From the NCBI GenBank assembly GCA_900556605.1, contig USPC01000012.1, forward strand, positions 1 to 28,829: DNA of 28,829 bases, in the 5' to 3' direction. Every line of letters begins with the position of its first letter. Position 1 is the stretch's first letter. Positions 1 to 9,203 of the stretch are shown here, piece after piece. Below the pieces are notes generated by a model. It did no database searches and was not told the DNA's origin. It saw only the letters and a list, made by a program, of their open reading frames with translations. Source of the DNA: an uncultured Collinsella sp. GTDB taxonomy: Bacteria; Actinomycetota; Coriobacteriia; Coriobacteriales; Coriobacteriaceae. The translations under genes were made by a program, and so were the position numbers.

Positions 1-37
1 TCCGTCTCGTGGGCTCGGAGATGTGTATAAGAGACAG
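1..37. other. Nextera sequencing adapter (artefact)
   Basis: Positions 4-37 match the Illumina Nextera read-2 side adapter and end in the transposase mosaic end (AGATGTGTATAAGAGACAG, 19-37). The three bases before it (TCC) agree with the index tail seen at the other contig end. This is library sequence, not genome. An open frame starting at 23 begins with the typical adapter translation MYKRQ and is not a gene. Confidence 0.97.
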
Positions 38-1275
38 GTCTCGACCTGCTCGCGGGTTCGGGCGTCCAGCTCTGGTGGGGCCTCATGGTCCTGGTCTTCG
101 GATCCATCTCGTCGGTCCTGGGCGTCGTCTACGCCCTCCACGAGCACGACATTAAGCGCCTGCTGGCCTACCACTCCGTCGAGAACATCGGCATCATCTT
201 GCTCGGTGTCGGCGCGTCCATGACGGCGCACGCCCTGGGCAACGACGTCATCGCGACGATCGCGCTCATGGCCGCCCTCTACCACACGCTCAACCACGCC
301 ATGTTCAAGGGCGAGCTGTTCCTCGGCGCGGGCTCCCTGCTCTATGCCACGGGTACGCGCAACATGGAGAAGATGGGCGGCCTGTTCCGCCGTATGCCGG
401 TCACGGCCGTCTGCTTCCTCATCGGTGCCCTTGCCATCTCGGCTATCCCGCCGCTCAACGGCTTCGTTTCCGAGTGGTTCACCTACCAGTCCCTGTTCAA
501 CATCTCGACGCTCTCCGACCCGGTCGTCATGGTGTTCGCCGTCGCCTCCGCGGCCGCCCTCGCCATCACCGGTGCCCTGGCCGTCACGTGCTTCGTGAAG
601 GCCTACGGCGTCTCGTTCGCGAGCAGCCCTCGTTCCCAGGAGGCCGCGAACGCCAAGGAGTCCCCGGCTCCGATGTTGTTCTCGCAGATGCTCCTCGCGG
701 CCATCTGCGTGGTGCTGGGAATCGGCTCTCCCGTCATCGCCCCGGTTCTGGGCGACGTCGCCCAGAGCGTGCTTGCCGGCTCTGCCATCACAGCCACCTC
801 GGGCGTGTCTCTGGTGAACGAGATTTCCGGTGCCGCCACCTCCACCCCCGCGATCGCCATCGCGCTCGTGGTCCTCACCGGCCTCGCGTTCGTGTTGAGG
901 TCCTGCCTCGGCACCAAGGCCCCCGCTAAGAAGACCGACCCTTGGGCGTGCGGCTACGAGCCCAACGAGCACATGCCCGTCGTCGCCACGAGCTTCGCGT
1001 CGGACGTAGAGCTCTTCATGGGCCCGCTCTACACCCTGCGCGAGGTATGCACCAAGATCTGCTGGTCCATCGCGCACGTGTTCCAGAAGCTCACCGGTGT
1101 CGCCCAGGGCGTTGAGCCCCTGCCCGACCGCTTCCTGGTCGATGCACCGAGCGAGGGTGCCGATAAGCTGGCCGGCCTCGCCTCCAAGATCGAGGGCGGC
1201 AACTACTCCGTATACATCTGCTACATCGTCGCGGCGCTCGTGGTCTTCCTCGTGCTCGCCGTGGTCATGGTCTAG
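38..1275 (+). CDS. hyfB: Hydrogenase-4 component B (membrane subunit), 5' truncated
   Basis: C-terminal part, about 412 residues, of HyfB/HycC, an antiporter-like (NuoL/M family) membrane subunit of a formate hydrogenlyase. The reading frame stays open from the adapter junction, so the start lies beyond the contig; an internal ATG at 85 is not the real start. Diagnostic segments are EHDIKRLLAYHSVENIGIIL, which is nearly identical to E. coli HyfB/HycC, and the helix containing NHAMFKGELFLGAG. A proline-bearing helix with IPPLNGFVSEW follows, and a final transmembrane helix ends at the stop. E. coli HyfB is about 670 residues, so roughly the first third is missing. It is the first visible gene of a tightly packed hyf operon, with hyfC 17 bases downstream. 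The role in anchoring the hydrogenase and in ion movement is inferred from the family. Confidence 0.93.
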
Positions 1276-1292
1276 AGAGGGGAGAGGATATT

Positions 1293-2216
1293 ATGAACAT
1301 CGTTCTTGCGATAGCGCAGGGCCTCGTGGTCATGCTGGTCGCGCCCTTCTTCTCCGGCCTCGCCCGTGTGATTCGCGCGAAGATGCACAATCGCCGCGGT
1401 CCGTCCATCCTTCAGGATTACCGGGACCTCGCGAAGCTCATGGCGCGTCCCGAGTCCGTGAGTTCCGACTCGAGCTTCGTGCTGCGCATCATGCCGCCGC
1501 TGTTCCTCGCGGTGTCGTTCATGCTCGCCATGGGCCTGCCCATGTTCACGCTCGAGAGCCCCATGCCCGTCTTTGGTGACGCCATCACCATCATGTACGC
1601 GCTCGCGCTGTCCCGCTTCTTCTTCGCGCTGTCCGGCGTGGATTCCTCCAACGCCTACGCGGGCTTCGGCGGTATCCGCGAGCTCCTCATGAGCGTGCTC
1701 ATCGAGCCGTCCATGCTCATCGCGCTGTTTACCGTCGCCATCGTGTGCGGCTCCACGGACATTGCGACCATGGGTCAGCACATCGTTACGGGCAACGTCT
1801 CGAGCGTCGTCGCCGTCATCCTCGCCGGCGTCGCCTTCGCGGCCGCCTGCTATATGGAGCTCGGCAAGCTTCCGTTCGATCAGGCCGAAGCCGAGCAGGA
1901 GCTCCAGGAGGGCCCGCTCGCCGAGCTCTCCGGCCCGTCCCTGGCCATGATGAAGCTCGCCATGGGCATGAAGCAGGTCGTGGTCGTCGCTTGGTTCACC
2001 TCCATCTTCATCCCCTGGGGAGAGCCCGCGACCATCGGCGTCACCGCTCTCGTGGGCGCCGTCGTCTTCCTTGTCAAGTGCCTGGTCGATTTCGTTGTCT
2101 GCGGCGTGCTCGAGAACTCCGTTTCCCGTTCGCGCTTCAAGGTGCTCGGTAACCAGACCTGGGCCGTCGTCGGCATCGCGGTCCTCGCGTTCGTCTTCGT
2201 CGTCGTAGGCGTGTAG
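1293..2216 (+). CDS. hyfC: Hydrogenase-4 component C (NuoH-like membrane anchor)
   Basis: 307-residue integral membrane protein of the respiratory complex I subunit 1 (NuoH)/HycD/HyfC family. It links the soluble hydrogenase arm to the membrane antiporter subunits. The sequence shows about eight hydrophobic helices, an early basic loop (RAKMHNRRGPSILQDYRDLAKL) typical of HycD/HyfC, and the acidic cytoplasmic loop ELGKLPFDQAEAEQELQEG that corresponds to the NuoH quinone-side loop. The start is ATG at 1293 with GGAGAGG 5 bases upstream. Its length matches the family (E. coli HyfC about 320). It lies between hyfB and hyfD with 16-17 base gaps, so co-transcription is almost certain. Confidence 0.94.
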   Translation: MNIVLAIAQGLVVMLVAPFFSGLARVIRAKMHNRRGPSILQDYRDLAKLMARPESVSSDSSFVLRIMPPLFLAVSFMLAMGLPMFTLESPMPVFGDAITIMYALALSRFFFALSGVDSSNAYAGFGGIRELLMSVLIEPSMLIALFTVAIVCGSTDIATMGQHIVTGNVSSVVAVILAGVAFAAACYMELGKLPFDQAEAEQELQEGPLAELSGPSLAMMKLAMGMKQVVVVAWFTSIFIPWGEPATIGVTALVGAVVFLVKCLVDFVVCGVLENSVSRSRFKVLGNQTWAVVGIAVLAFVFVVVGV

Positions 2217-2232
2217 GGAGAAGGGAGAAACT

Positions 2233-3690
2233 ATGTCAATCGAATCGAGCTTGTCCCTCTTTGCCATGGTGGCGATCGCCGTCCCCATGCTGGGCTCCCT
2301 GCTCATCGTCATGCTGCCGCGTCCCTACGCTAAATGGATCTGCGCCTTTGCCGGCGGCATCGCCACGGTCGCTTCCGTTGGCTTGGCCGCGACGTTTGCC
2401 GGAAACGGCATGAACGCGGTCGATGTAACCTGGGCGAGTATGGGCCAGACCTTGGTCATGGGCTTCATATTCGACCGGATGAGCACGCTGCTCGCACCCG
2501 CGTTCGTCGCTATCGGCCTGCTCGTCGTCATCTATTCGTTCCCGTACATGAGCGATAAGAACAAGGAGCATCCCGACGCGCCCCGTCGCCGCTTCTACGT
2601 GTACTTCTCCACGTTCATCGGCGCCATGGCCGGTCTCGCCTACAGCTCCACCATCGTCGGCCAGCTCGTTTTCTTCGAGATCACCGGCGTGTGCTCCTGG
2701 GGCCTCATCAGCTACTACATGACGCCCACGGCCAAGAAGGCCGGTATGAAGGCGCTCATCATCACCCATATCGGCGCTCTGGGACTCTACATCGGCGCGG
2801 CCTTCCTGTTCGCCGGAACCGGCACGTTCGCGCTGAGCGCGATCTCCCAGCTCGATTCCGGTATGAAGACCGTCGTGCTGCTGCTCATCCTGTTCGCCGC
2901 TTGGGCCAAGTCCGCCCAGTTCCCGCTCTACATGTGGCTGCCCTCCGCAATGGAGGCCCCCACGCCCGTTTCCGCCTACCTCCATGGCGCGTCCATGGTG
3001 AAGGTCGGCGTGTGCGTGTTCGCCCGCGCTCTTGCGAGTGCCGGCGATATCCCCGAGATCGTCGGTTGGGTCGCCATCATCGACGCCGTCGTGACCATGC
3101 TCTTCGGCTTCCTCATGTACCTGCCCCAGAAGGATATGAAGCGCCTGCTCGCCTTCTCGACGATCGCGCAGCTCGCCTACGTGTTCTTCGGCCTGGGCCT
3201 CTCCGTGTTCGGAAGCCAGATGGCGTTCAACGGCGCCGTCGAGCACATCTTCAACCACGCGTTCACCAAGACCCTGTTCTTCCTCATCGCCGGCTCCCTC
3301 AGCTTCACGCTGGGAACCCGTATGTTGCCCAAGATCCAGGGCCTCATGAAGAAGTACCCGGTCACGGGCGTGGGCTTCGCGGTCGCCGCGACCGCTATCG
3401 CCGGCGTGCCCCCCATGAGCACGTTCTTCTCCAAGTTCCAGATTATTTCCGGTGGCTTCGCGGTTGGTGCTTCCAACACGGTCATCTTCGTCCTCGTGTG
3501 CGTCATGGTCGTCGAGACCGTCGCCACCTTCGCATGGTTCCTGCGTTGGATGGGTAAGGTCCTGCCCGGTGAGCCGAGCGAGACCGTGGCCGCCGGCCAG
3601 CCCCTTCCGCGCGCCATGGCGTTCGTGTTCGTCGTCCTCATGATCATGGTCGTCGTCGCCGGTCCTCTGTCCTCTAGTTGGATGGGTTAG
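2233..3690 (+). CDS. hyfD: Hydrogenase-4 component D (antiporter-like subunit)
   Basis: 485-residue polytopic membrane protein of the proton-translocating NADH-quinone oxidoreductase antiporter family (Proton_antipo_M, NuoL/M/N-like). Its length is close to E. coli HyfD (479). Recognisable segments include AWAKSAQFPLYMWLPSAMEA and PTPVSAYLHGASMVKVGV, the classical NuoL/M Lys- and His-bearing helices, then LPQKDMKRLLAFSTIAQLAY and FNHAFTKTLFFLIAGS. It is one of the extra antiporter subunits that separate Hyf (FHL-2) from the smaller Hyc (FHL-1) complex, which suggests added ion-pumping capacity. The start at 2233 is preceded by a GGGAGAAGGGAG purine run. It is followed after 10 bases by hyfE. 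Confidence 0.93.
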   Translation: MSIESSLSLFAMVAIAVPMLGSLLIVMLPRPYAKWICAFAGGIATVASVGLAATFAGNGMNAVDVTWASMGQTLVMGFIFDRMSTLLAPAFVAIGLLVVIYSFPYMSDKNKEHPDAPRRRFYVYFSTFIGAMAGLAYSSTIVGQLVFFEITGVCSWGLISYYMTPTAKKAGMKALIITHIGALGLYIGAAFLFAGTGTFALSAISQLDSGMKTVVLLLILFAAWAKSAQFPLYMWLPSAMEAPTPVSAYLHGASMVKVGVCVFARALASAGDIPEIVGWVAIIDAVVTMLFGFLMYLPQKDMKRLLAFSTIAQLAYVFFGLGLSVFGSQMAFNGAVEHIFNHAFTKTLFFLIAGSLSFTLGTRMLPKIQGLMKKYPVTGVGFAVAATAIAGVPPMSTFFSKFQIISGGFAVGASNTVIFVLVCVMVVETVATFAWFLRWMGKVLPGEPSETVAAGQPLPRAMAFVFVVLMIMVVVAGPLSSSWMG

Positions 3691-3700
3691 GAGGTAGGAC

Positions 3701-4354
3701 ATGGGTTATTCGTTAGTCAATATCCTGGGCGGTCTTCTGATCGTGACCTCCACCATGGTGGTCGTCTCGAAGACCATCCCGTCCGCCATTAAGTGGTACG
3801 CGATCCAGTCGGTTGTCCTGGTGGGCGTGCTGCTCACCCTGGGCCTCACCACCGGTGCCACCGAGCTTCTCATGTGGGCCGCGTCGGCCTTCGTCACCAA
3901 GGTGATCCTCGTTCCGTTCATTCTCAACCGTGCCTACAAAAAGATGGGTTCGCCTGCCGATAGCACGCTGACCTCCTCCATCAAGCCGGCCTGGACCATC
4001 ATCCTCACCGGTCTGGAGGTGGCCATCTGCTTCGCGGTGGTCACGCGCCTGAGCCTGCCCACCGCTGAGGTGGCTACTCCGGCCCTCGCCATCAGCTTCG
4101 CGCACTTCTTTGTGGGCCTCACGTGCATCATCTCCCAGCGCAACATCCTCAAGCAAATCTTCGGGTACTGCCTTATGGAGAACGGTAGCCACGTGACTCT
4201 CGCCCTGCTCGCGCCCACGGCCCCCGAGATCATCGAGATCGGCATCGCCACCGACGCCATTTTCGCCGTCATCATCATGTCCGCCGTCGTCGTGAGGATC
4301 TGGAACGACACCAAGTCGCTCGACTCCCACGACCTGACCGAATTGAAGGGGTAG
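3701..4354 (+). CDS. hyfE: Hydrogenase-4 component E
   Basis: 217-residue membrane protein matching HyfE in size (E. coli 216) and organisation: about seven helices, with a NuoK-like core. The C-terminal part has ISQRNILKQIFGYCLMENGS followed by a helix with ATDAIFAVIIMS, as in HyfE. The start ATG at 3701 has a strong AGGAGGT (3689-3695) that overlaps the hyfD stop codon. The next gene, hyfF, starts 3 bases after the stop. HyfE occurs in Hyf-type (group 4) hydrogenases and not in Hyc, so it supports classifying the operon as FHL-2. Confidence 0.9.
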   Translation: MGYSLVNILGGLLIVTSTMVVVSKTIPSAIKWYAIQSVVLVGVLLTLGLTTGATELLMWAASAFVTKVILVPFILNRAYKKMGSPADSTLTSSIKPAWTIILTGLEVAICFAVVTRLSLPTAEVATPALAISFAHFFVGLTCIISQRNILKQIFGYCLMENGSHVTLALLAPTAPEIIEIGIATDAIFAVIIMSAVVVRIWNDTKSLDSHDLTELKG

Positions 4355-4357
4355 GCC

Positions 4358-5923
4358 ATGGATGTTTCAATGCTGACGGTCGCCCTGCTCGCTTGTCCCC
4401 TCGTGTTCTCCCTGATTATGGCTGCGCTCCCCAAGACGACGTCCTACAGCGTCTTTGCGGGGCTCAACACCATCTCCGTCGCGGCGACCCTCGTCCTTTC
4501 GGTCGTCACCGCGGGAACCATGCTCTCGAGCGGGCAGAATATCGACGCTTTGGGCCTGTGGCTCCATCTCGATTCGCTCTCGTCGATCTTCGTCCTTCTG
4601 GTAGGCATCATCGGGTTCATCACCGGCGTGTACTCCATCTCCTATATCAAGATCGATATCGAGGAGAAGACCATGCCGGCCGAGCGCACCAAGCAGTACT
4701 ACGCGCTGTTTAGCCTGTTCGTTTTCACGATGCTGCTCGCCTGCCTGTCCAACAACATCATCCTCACCTGGGCGGCGGTCGAGGCCACCACGTTGTCGAC
4801 CGTGTTCCTCGTGGGCATCTACAAGAACAAGCAGGCGCTCGAGGCGTCTTGGAAGTACGCGATGGTCTGCACCGCCGGCGTGGCCTTCGGCCTGTTTGGC
4901 ACGCTGCTCATCTACGCGAACGCCGCCGATATCATGCCCAACGCGCATGAGGCAGCCTTCCTCACCTCCATCATGCCCTACGCCGACCAGTTCGACCCGA
5001 TGCTCGTGCGCCTCGCGTTCGCGTTCATCGTCATCGGCTTCGGCACCAAGGCGGGCCTGTTCCCCATGCACACTTGGCTGCCCGACGCGCACTCCCAGGC
5101 TCCGAGCCCGGTCTCCGCGCTGCTCTCGGGCGTGCTGCTCAAGTGCGCCATGCTGGTGATCATCCGCTTCTACTCCCTGTCCATCATCACGGTGGGCGAC
5201 ACCTATCCGCGTACGCTCCTGCTCATCCTGGGCACGCTGTCCATCCTGGTGGCCGCCCTGTGCATCTTTAAGCAGGACGATATCAAGCGCCGCTTCGCGT
5301 ACTCCTCCGTCGACAACGTCGGCGTGGTCGCGCTGTGCCTGGGTATCGGTGGTCCGCTCGGTATCGCCGCCTGCCTGCTGCACTGCATCTTCCACGGTTT
5401 CACGAAGGCGCTCGCCTTCTGCATGGCCGGTAACATCCAGCACATCTACCACACCCGCGACCTGAACAAGATCAAGGGCGTCGTCGAGATCGCTCCCGTC
5501 ACGGCAGCGCTCACCATCATCGCCCTGCTCGCGCTCGCCGCCTTCCCGCCGTTCGCCCTGTTCATCTCCGAGTTCCTCACCTTCGTGGCCGGCGTCCAGT
5601 CCGGTCCCATCTGGGTGGTCGTGCTCGTGGCCATTGGCCTCACCGGCGTGTACTTTGCCCTTACCGGCATCGCGCTCAAGTCCATCTTCGGCAAGGCACC
5701 CGAGGGCATGAAGCGCCACGAGGTGCCCGCCCTCATGATCATCCCCGAGATCGCCCTCGCGATCGTGGTCATGTGGTTCGGTATCGCCACCCCGGTCGCC
5801 ATCACGAGCGGCGTCGAGGATGCAACGTCCGTCGTTTTGAACCAGAGCGTCGAAGAGCTCCACGAGGCTCCTCTCTACCGCATGGTGTTCAGTTCCCAGA
5901 CCAAGACAAGCGAGGTGAATTAG
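4358..5923 (+). CDS. hyfF: Hydrogenase-4 component F (antiporter-like subunit)
   Basis: 521-residue antiporter-like membrane subunit (Proton_antipo_M), similar in length to E. coli HyfF (526). Typical segments are NNIILTWAAVEATTLSTVFL, FGTKAGLFPMHTWLPDAHSQ and APSPVSALLSGVLLKCAMLV, with the conserved lysines in the putative ion channel helices, then FKQDDIKRRFAYSSVDNVGV and HCIFHGFTKALAF. The C-terminus is a short hydrophilic tail. The start is ATG 4358, 3 bases after hyfE, with AAGGGGT upstream. Together with HyfB and HyfD this gives three antiporter-type modules, the architecture expected for an energy-conserving formate hydrogenlyase; pumping itself is inferred. Confidence 0.94.
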   Translation: MDVSMLTVALLACPLVFSLIMAALPKTTSYSVFAGLNTISVAATLVLSVVTAGTMLSSGQNIDALGLWLHLDSLSSIFVLLVGIIGFITGVYSISYIKIDIEEKTMPAERTKQYYALFSLFVFTMLLACLSNNIILTWAAVEATTLSTVFLVGIYKNKQALEASWKYAMVCTAGVAFGLFGTLLIYANAADIMPNAHEAAFLTSIMPYADQFDPMLVRLAFAFIVIGFGTKAGLFPMHTWLPDAHSQAPSPVSALLSGVLLKCAMLVIIRFYSLSIITVGDTYPRTLLLILGTLSILVAALCIFKQDDIKRRFAYSSVDNVGVVALCLGIGGPLGIAACLLHCIFHGFTKALAFCMAGNIQHIYHTRDLNKIKGVVEIAPVTAALTIIALLALAAFPPFALFISEFLTFVAGVQSGPIWVVVLVAIGLTGVYFALTGIALKSIFGKAPEGMKRHEVPALMIIPEIALAIVVMWFGIATPVAITSGVEDATSVVLNQSVEELHEAPLYRMVFSSQTKTSEVN

Positions 5924-5927
5924 CACC

Positions 5928-7700
5928 ATGGCAGAACCTGAAAAGAAGGACTACGCTCGTCGTTGCGAAAGCCACGTCGAGGCCCTGCGCGCCGCAGTGC
6001 CGGGCGCTATCGAGAAGGTTGAGTGGCAGTGCGAGGACCAGCTGACGATCACCGTCAAGCAGGACAAGCTGCCCGAGGCCGTCCACTACCTGTATTACGA
6101 GCGCTACGGCTGGATTCCCGTGATCATCGGCAACGATGAGCGCAGTCTGTGCGGCCGTTACGCTGTGTACTACGTCATCTCCATGGAGGGGGAGGACCCC
6201 GGCTGGGTGACCGTCCGCACCGAGGTCGATCCCGCCAAGATGACGTTCCCGTCCGTGACGCCGTTCGTCCCCGCCTGCGTGTGGGGCGAGCGCGAGCTGC
6301 GCGATATGTTCGGCCTGATCCCCGAGGGCCTGCCCGATCGTCGTCGCCTGGTGCTGCCCGACGATTGGCCCAGCGGCCTGTACCCGCTGCGCAAGGATTC
6401 GATGGACTACCGCTTCCGTCCCGCTCCCGCGAGTGACATGGAAAACTACGAGTTCTTGGCCGATACCAAGGGCAAGGAGACGACTCTTGTCCCCATGGGC
6501 CCGTTGCACATTACCTCCGACGAGCCCGGCCACTTCCGCCTGTTCGTTGAGGGCGAGACGATCGTCGACGCCGACTACCGTCTGTTCTACGTGCACCGCG
6601 GCATGGAGAAGGTCGCCGAGACGCGCCTGAACTATGACGCCGTGACGTTCCTCGCCGACCGCATCTGCGGCATCTGCGGCTGCGCCCACTCGGTGGCCTA
6701 TGCCGAGGCCGTCGAGCGCGCCCAGGGCATCCATGTCCCGCCGCGCGCCCAGTACATCCGTGCCATCATGCTTGAGGTCGAGCGTCTGCACTCGCATCTG
6801 CTCAACATTGGCCTGGCGTCGCACTACACGGGCTTCGACTCCGGCTTCCAGCAGTTCTTCCGCGTCCGCGAGAAGTCCATGGACCTGGCCGAGAAGCTCT
6901 CCGGTCACCGCAAGACCTACGGCCTCAACGTGATCGGCGGCGTGCGTCGCGACATTTTGGCCGAGCAGAAGCTCTCCACGCTCACGACCATCCACCAGCT
7001 GCGCTCCGAGGTTCAGGAGCTCGTCGACGTCTTGCTCTCCACGCCCAACTTTATTGAGCGTACGAGCGGTATCGGCATCTTGGACCGCAAGATTGCACGC
7101 GACTTCTCGCCGGTCGGCCCGCTCATGCGTGGCTCGGGCTATGCCCGCGACGTGCGCTTTGACCATCCCTTCGACGGCTACGCCGATCCGGACGTTCAAA
7201 AGATGCACGCCGCTACGGCCGACACCTGCGATGCCTTCGGCCGTACCGCCGTTCGCATCCAGGAGGTCTACGATTCGATCGATATGATCGAGACCATGCT
7301 TGAGAACTGCCCGTCGGGCCCCATCCTCACCACGGATTGGGAGTACACCCCGCACAAGTACGCCATCGGCGCCACCGAGGCGCCGCGCGGCGAGGACGTG
7401 CACTGGGCCATGCTCGGTAATAACCAGAAGTGCTACCGCTGGCGCGCCAAGGCGGCCACGTACAGCAACTGGCCGGTCCTGCGCTACATGTTCCGCGGCA
7501 ACACCGTGGGCGACGCGGCGCTGATCGTCGGATCGCTCGACCCGTGCTACTCCTGCACCGACCGCGTGACGGTGACCGATGTCGCTGCCAAGCGCGACCA
7601 CGTGCTCGACAAGGAGCAGTTCGAGAACGTCTGGCGCGACAAGTCGCCGCTTGCGGGCGAGGGCACCATGGCCGCTCCGCTCGATGAGGAGGCGCTCTAA
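5928..7700 (+). CDS. hyfG: Formate hydrogenlyase NiFe large subunit (HycE/HyfG)
   Basis: 590-residue catalytic subunit of a group 4 [NiFe] hydrogenase that reduces protons to H2. Residues about 1-180 are the fused 30-kDa (NuoC-like) domain. The remainder is the NuoD-like NiFe domain. The active-site ligands are present: R245-x-C247-x2-C250 (RICGICGCAHS) and C540-x2-C543 (DPCYSCTDR). After R546 there is a 44-residue C-terminal extension, the peptide expected to be removed by the HycI protease, whose gene lies downstream. The segments QFFRVREKSMDLAEKLSGHR and TYGLNVIGGVRRD closely match E. coli HycE. The C-terminal motif uses Cys, not selenocysteine. The start at 5928 follows the hyfF stop by 4 bases, with GAGGTG at 5912-5917. 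Confidence 0.96.
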   Translation: MAEPEKKDYARRCESHVEALRAAVPGAIEKVEWQCEDQLTITVKQDKLPEAVHYLYYERYGWIPVIIGNDERSLCGRYAVYYVISMEGEDPGWVTVRTEVDPAKMTFPSVTPFVPACVWGERELRDMFGLIPEGLPDRRRLVLPDDWPSGLYPLRKDSMDYRFRPAPASDMENYEFLADTKGKETTLVPMGPLHITSDEPGHFRLFVEGETIVDADYRLFYVHRGMEKVAETRLNYDAVTFLADRICGICGCAHSVAYAEAVERAQGIHVPPRAQYIRAIMLEVERLHSHLLNIGLASHYTGFDSGFQQFFRVREKSMDLAEKLSGHRKTYGLNVIGGVRRDILAEQKLSTLTTIHQLRSEVQELVDVLLSTPNFIERTSGIGILDRKIARDFSPVGPLMRGSGYARDVRFDHPFDGYADPDVQKMHAATADTCDAFGRTAVRIQEVYDSIDMIETMLENCPSGPILTTDWEYTPHKYAIGATEAPRGEDVHWAMLGNNQKCYRWRAKAATYSNWPVLRYMFRGNTVGDAALIVGSLDPCYSCTDRVTVTDVAAKRDHVLDKEQFENVWRDKSPLAGEGTMAAPLDEEAL

Positions 7701-7701
7701 T

Positions 7702-8418
7702 ATGCTGAAGCTTTGGAAGGTTAACGCCAAGGCCGGCGACGCGACGGTCAAGTACCCGTTTGCGCCGTTCCCCACCAACAAGGATATGCGCGGCAAGCCC
7801 GAGCACAACGCCGAGCTCTGCATCGCCTGCGGTGCCTGCGGCGTGGCGTGCCCGGCCGATGCCATTCGCATGGACACCGACCTTGCGGCCGATACCATCA
7901 CCTGGTCGATCGACTACGGTCGCTGCATCTTTTGCGGCCGCTGTGAGGAAGCCTGCCCCATGGAGGCCATCAAGCTCACCGAGGAGTTTGAGCTGGCCGT
8001 CATGAGCAAGGACGACCTCACCAGCAAGAGCGTCTACACGCTCGAGCACTGCTCGCGCTGCGGCAAGCCGTTCGCCCCGCACAAGGAGATCGACTACGCC
8101 AAGCGCCTGCTGCAAAAGGCCGGCGGCATGGAGGCCGAGCAGGCCGCCCGTACCGTCGGTATGTGCCAGGAGTGCAAGCGCGAGCTCGACGCCCTGCGCG
8201 CCGCCTCGGCCGTAAAGACCGGCAACGCGCACGGCATGGCTGCCAACGAGACGCTTGCGTCCGGTGAGCCCCAGGGCCCCGGCATGGAGTATCTGGGCGG
8301 CCACGGTGTGAACCCGGAGTATATCGACCGCGAGCTCAACCCCGATGCGCCCGAGATTCCCGCCGGTCCGGCGCCGGTCGAGGGCATCATCATGGATTTT
8401 GAAACGAAGGAGGAGTAA
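7702..8418 (+). CDS. hyfH: Formate hydrogenlyase 2x[4Fe-4S] subunit (HycF/HyfH)
   Basis: 238-residue electron-transfer subunit with two ferredoxin motifs: C40-x2-C43-x2-C46-x3-C50 and C75-x2-C78-x2-C81-x3-C85. It passes electrons toward the hydrogenase small subunit. Two further CxxC pairs, C117/C120 (CSRCGKPF) and C155/C158 (CQECKR), match the C-terminal zinc-ribbon-like region of E. coli HycF. I place the start at ATG 7702, not at upstream in-frame codons inside hyfG, because GAGGAGG at 7686-7692 is well spaced and the protein then begins like HycF (MLKLWKVNAK). It is longer than HycF/HyfH (about 180) because of a tail of roughly 65 residues rich in Gly, Pro and acidic residues, of unknown role. 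Confidence 0.94.
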   Translation: MLKLWKVNAKAGDATVKYPFAPFPTNKDMRGKPEHNAELCIACGACGVACPADAIRMDTDLAADTITWSIDYGRCIFCGRCEEACPMEAIKLTEEFELAVMSKDDLTSKSVYTLEHCSRCGKPFAPHKEIDYAKRLLQKAGGMEAEQAARTVGMCQECKRELDALRAASAVKTGNAHGMAANETLASGEPQGPGMEYLGGHGVNPEYIDRELNPDAPEIPAGPAPVEGIIMDFETKEE

Positions 8419-8420
8419 CC

Positions 8421-9203
8421 ATGGCCGAACCCACGCTTTTGCCCGAGCGGCTTCAGTACCGCCCGACCAAGATCGAGCTCGACGAGAGCATCGAGAAGGC
8501 CAAGGCGACCCTTCTTAAGAAGATCAAGCGCTCGGTGTACGTCTACCGTGTCGACTGCGGCGGCTGCAACGGCTGCGAGATCGAGATCTTCGGTTCCATC
8601 ACGCCCGTCTTTGACGTCGAGCGCTTTGGCATCAAGGTCGTGCCCTCGCCCCGTCACGCCGATGTGCTGCTGTACACCGGCGCCGTGACGCGTGCCATGC
8701 GCATGCCGGCCCTGCGCGCGTTTGAGGCCGCACCCGATCCCAAGATCGTGGTGTCCTATGGCGCGTGCGGCTGCACCGGCGGCATCTTCTACGACAACTA
8801 CTGCGTCTGGGGCGGCACGGATAAGATTCTGCCGGTCGACGTCTACATTCCCGGCTGCCCGCCCAGCCCTGCGCAGACCGTCTACGGCTTTGCCATGGCG
8901 CTCGGTCTGCTGGACCAAAAGCTCCATGCCGAGACCACGGTGGAGGCCGCCGGCGAGCAGGCCGATATCCTGCACCCCGGCGTGCCGTACAAGCTGCGCG
9001 TTGCCATCGAGCGCGAGGCTCGCGCCATGAGCGGCTACCGTTACGGCCGCGACCTGGCCAACGAGTTTATGGATACGCTCGAGGGCGCGCCCAAGGGCGA
9101 TATCCGCGGTGCCATGGCGCTGCTCATCGACAAGCAGGACGATCCGCGCCGCGTCGAGGTGTACTCGGCGCTGCAGGATCTGGTGCTGGCCGGAGGTCGC
9201 TAG
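8421..9203 (+). CDS. hyfI: Formate hydrogenlyase small subunit (HycG/HyfI)
   Basis: 260-residue NuoB-like small subunit of a group 4 [NiFe] hydrogenase, carrying the proximal [4Fe-4S] cluster next to the NiFe site. Ligand candidates are C49 and C52 in DCGGCNGCEIE, C116 in GACGC and C146 in PGCPPSP. The order and spacing match E. coli HyfI/HycG (about 250 residues). The N-terminal part up to about residue 35 is hydrophilic and there is no Tat signal, consistent with a cytoplasm-facing hydrogenase. The start ATG 8421 has AAGGAGGAG just upstream and lies 2 bases after hyfH. The stop is immediately followed by the next start. Confidence 0.96.
   Translation: MAEPTLLPERLQYRPTKIELDESIEKAKATLLKKIKRSVYVYRVDCGGCNGCEIEIFGSITPVFDVERFGIKVVPSPRHADVLLYTGAVTRAMRMPALRAFEAAPDPKIVVSYGACGCTGGIFYDNYCVWGGTDKILPVDVYIPGCPPSPAQTVYGFAMALGLLDQKLHAETTVEAAGEQADILHPGVPYKLRVAIEREARAMSGYRYGRDLANEFMDTLEGAPKGDIRGAMALLIDKQDDPRRVEVYSALQDLVLAGGR

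Noticed and set aside
7545..7556. Possible Sec in the C-terminal NiFe motif of HyfG
   Set aside because: Both ligand codons are TGC, so the motif is Cys-x2-Cys.
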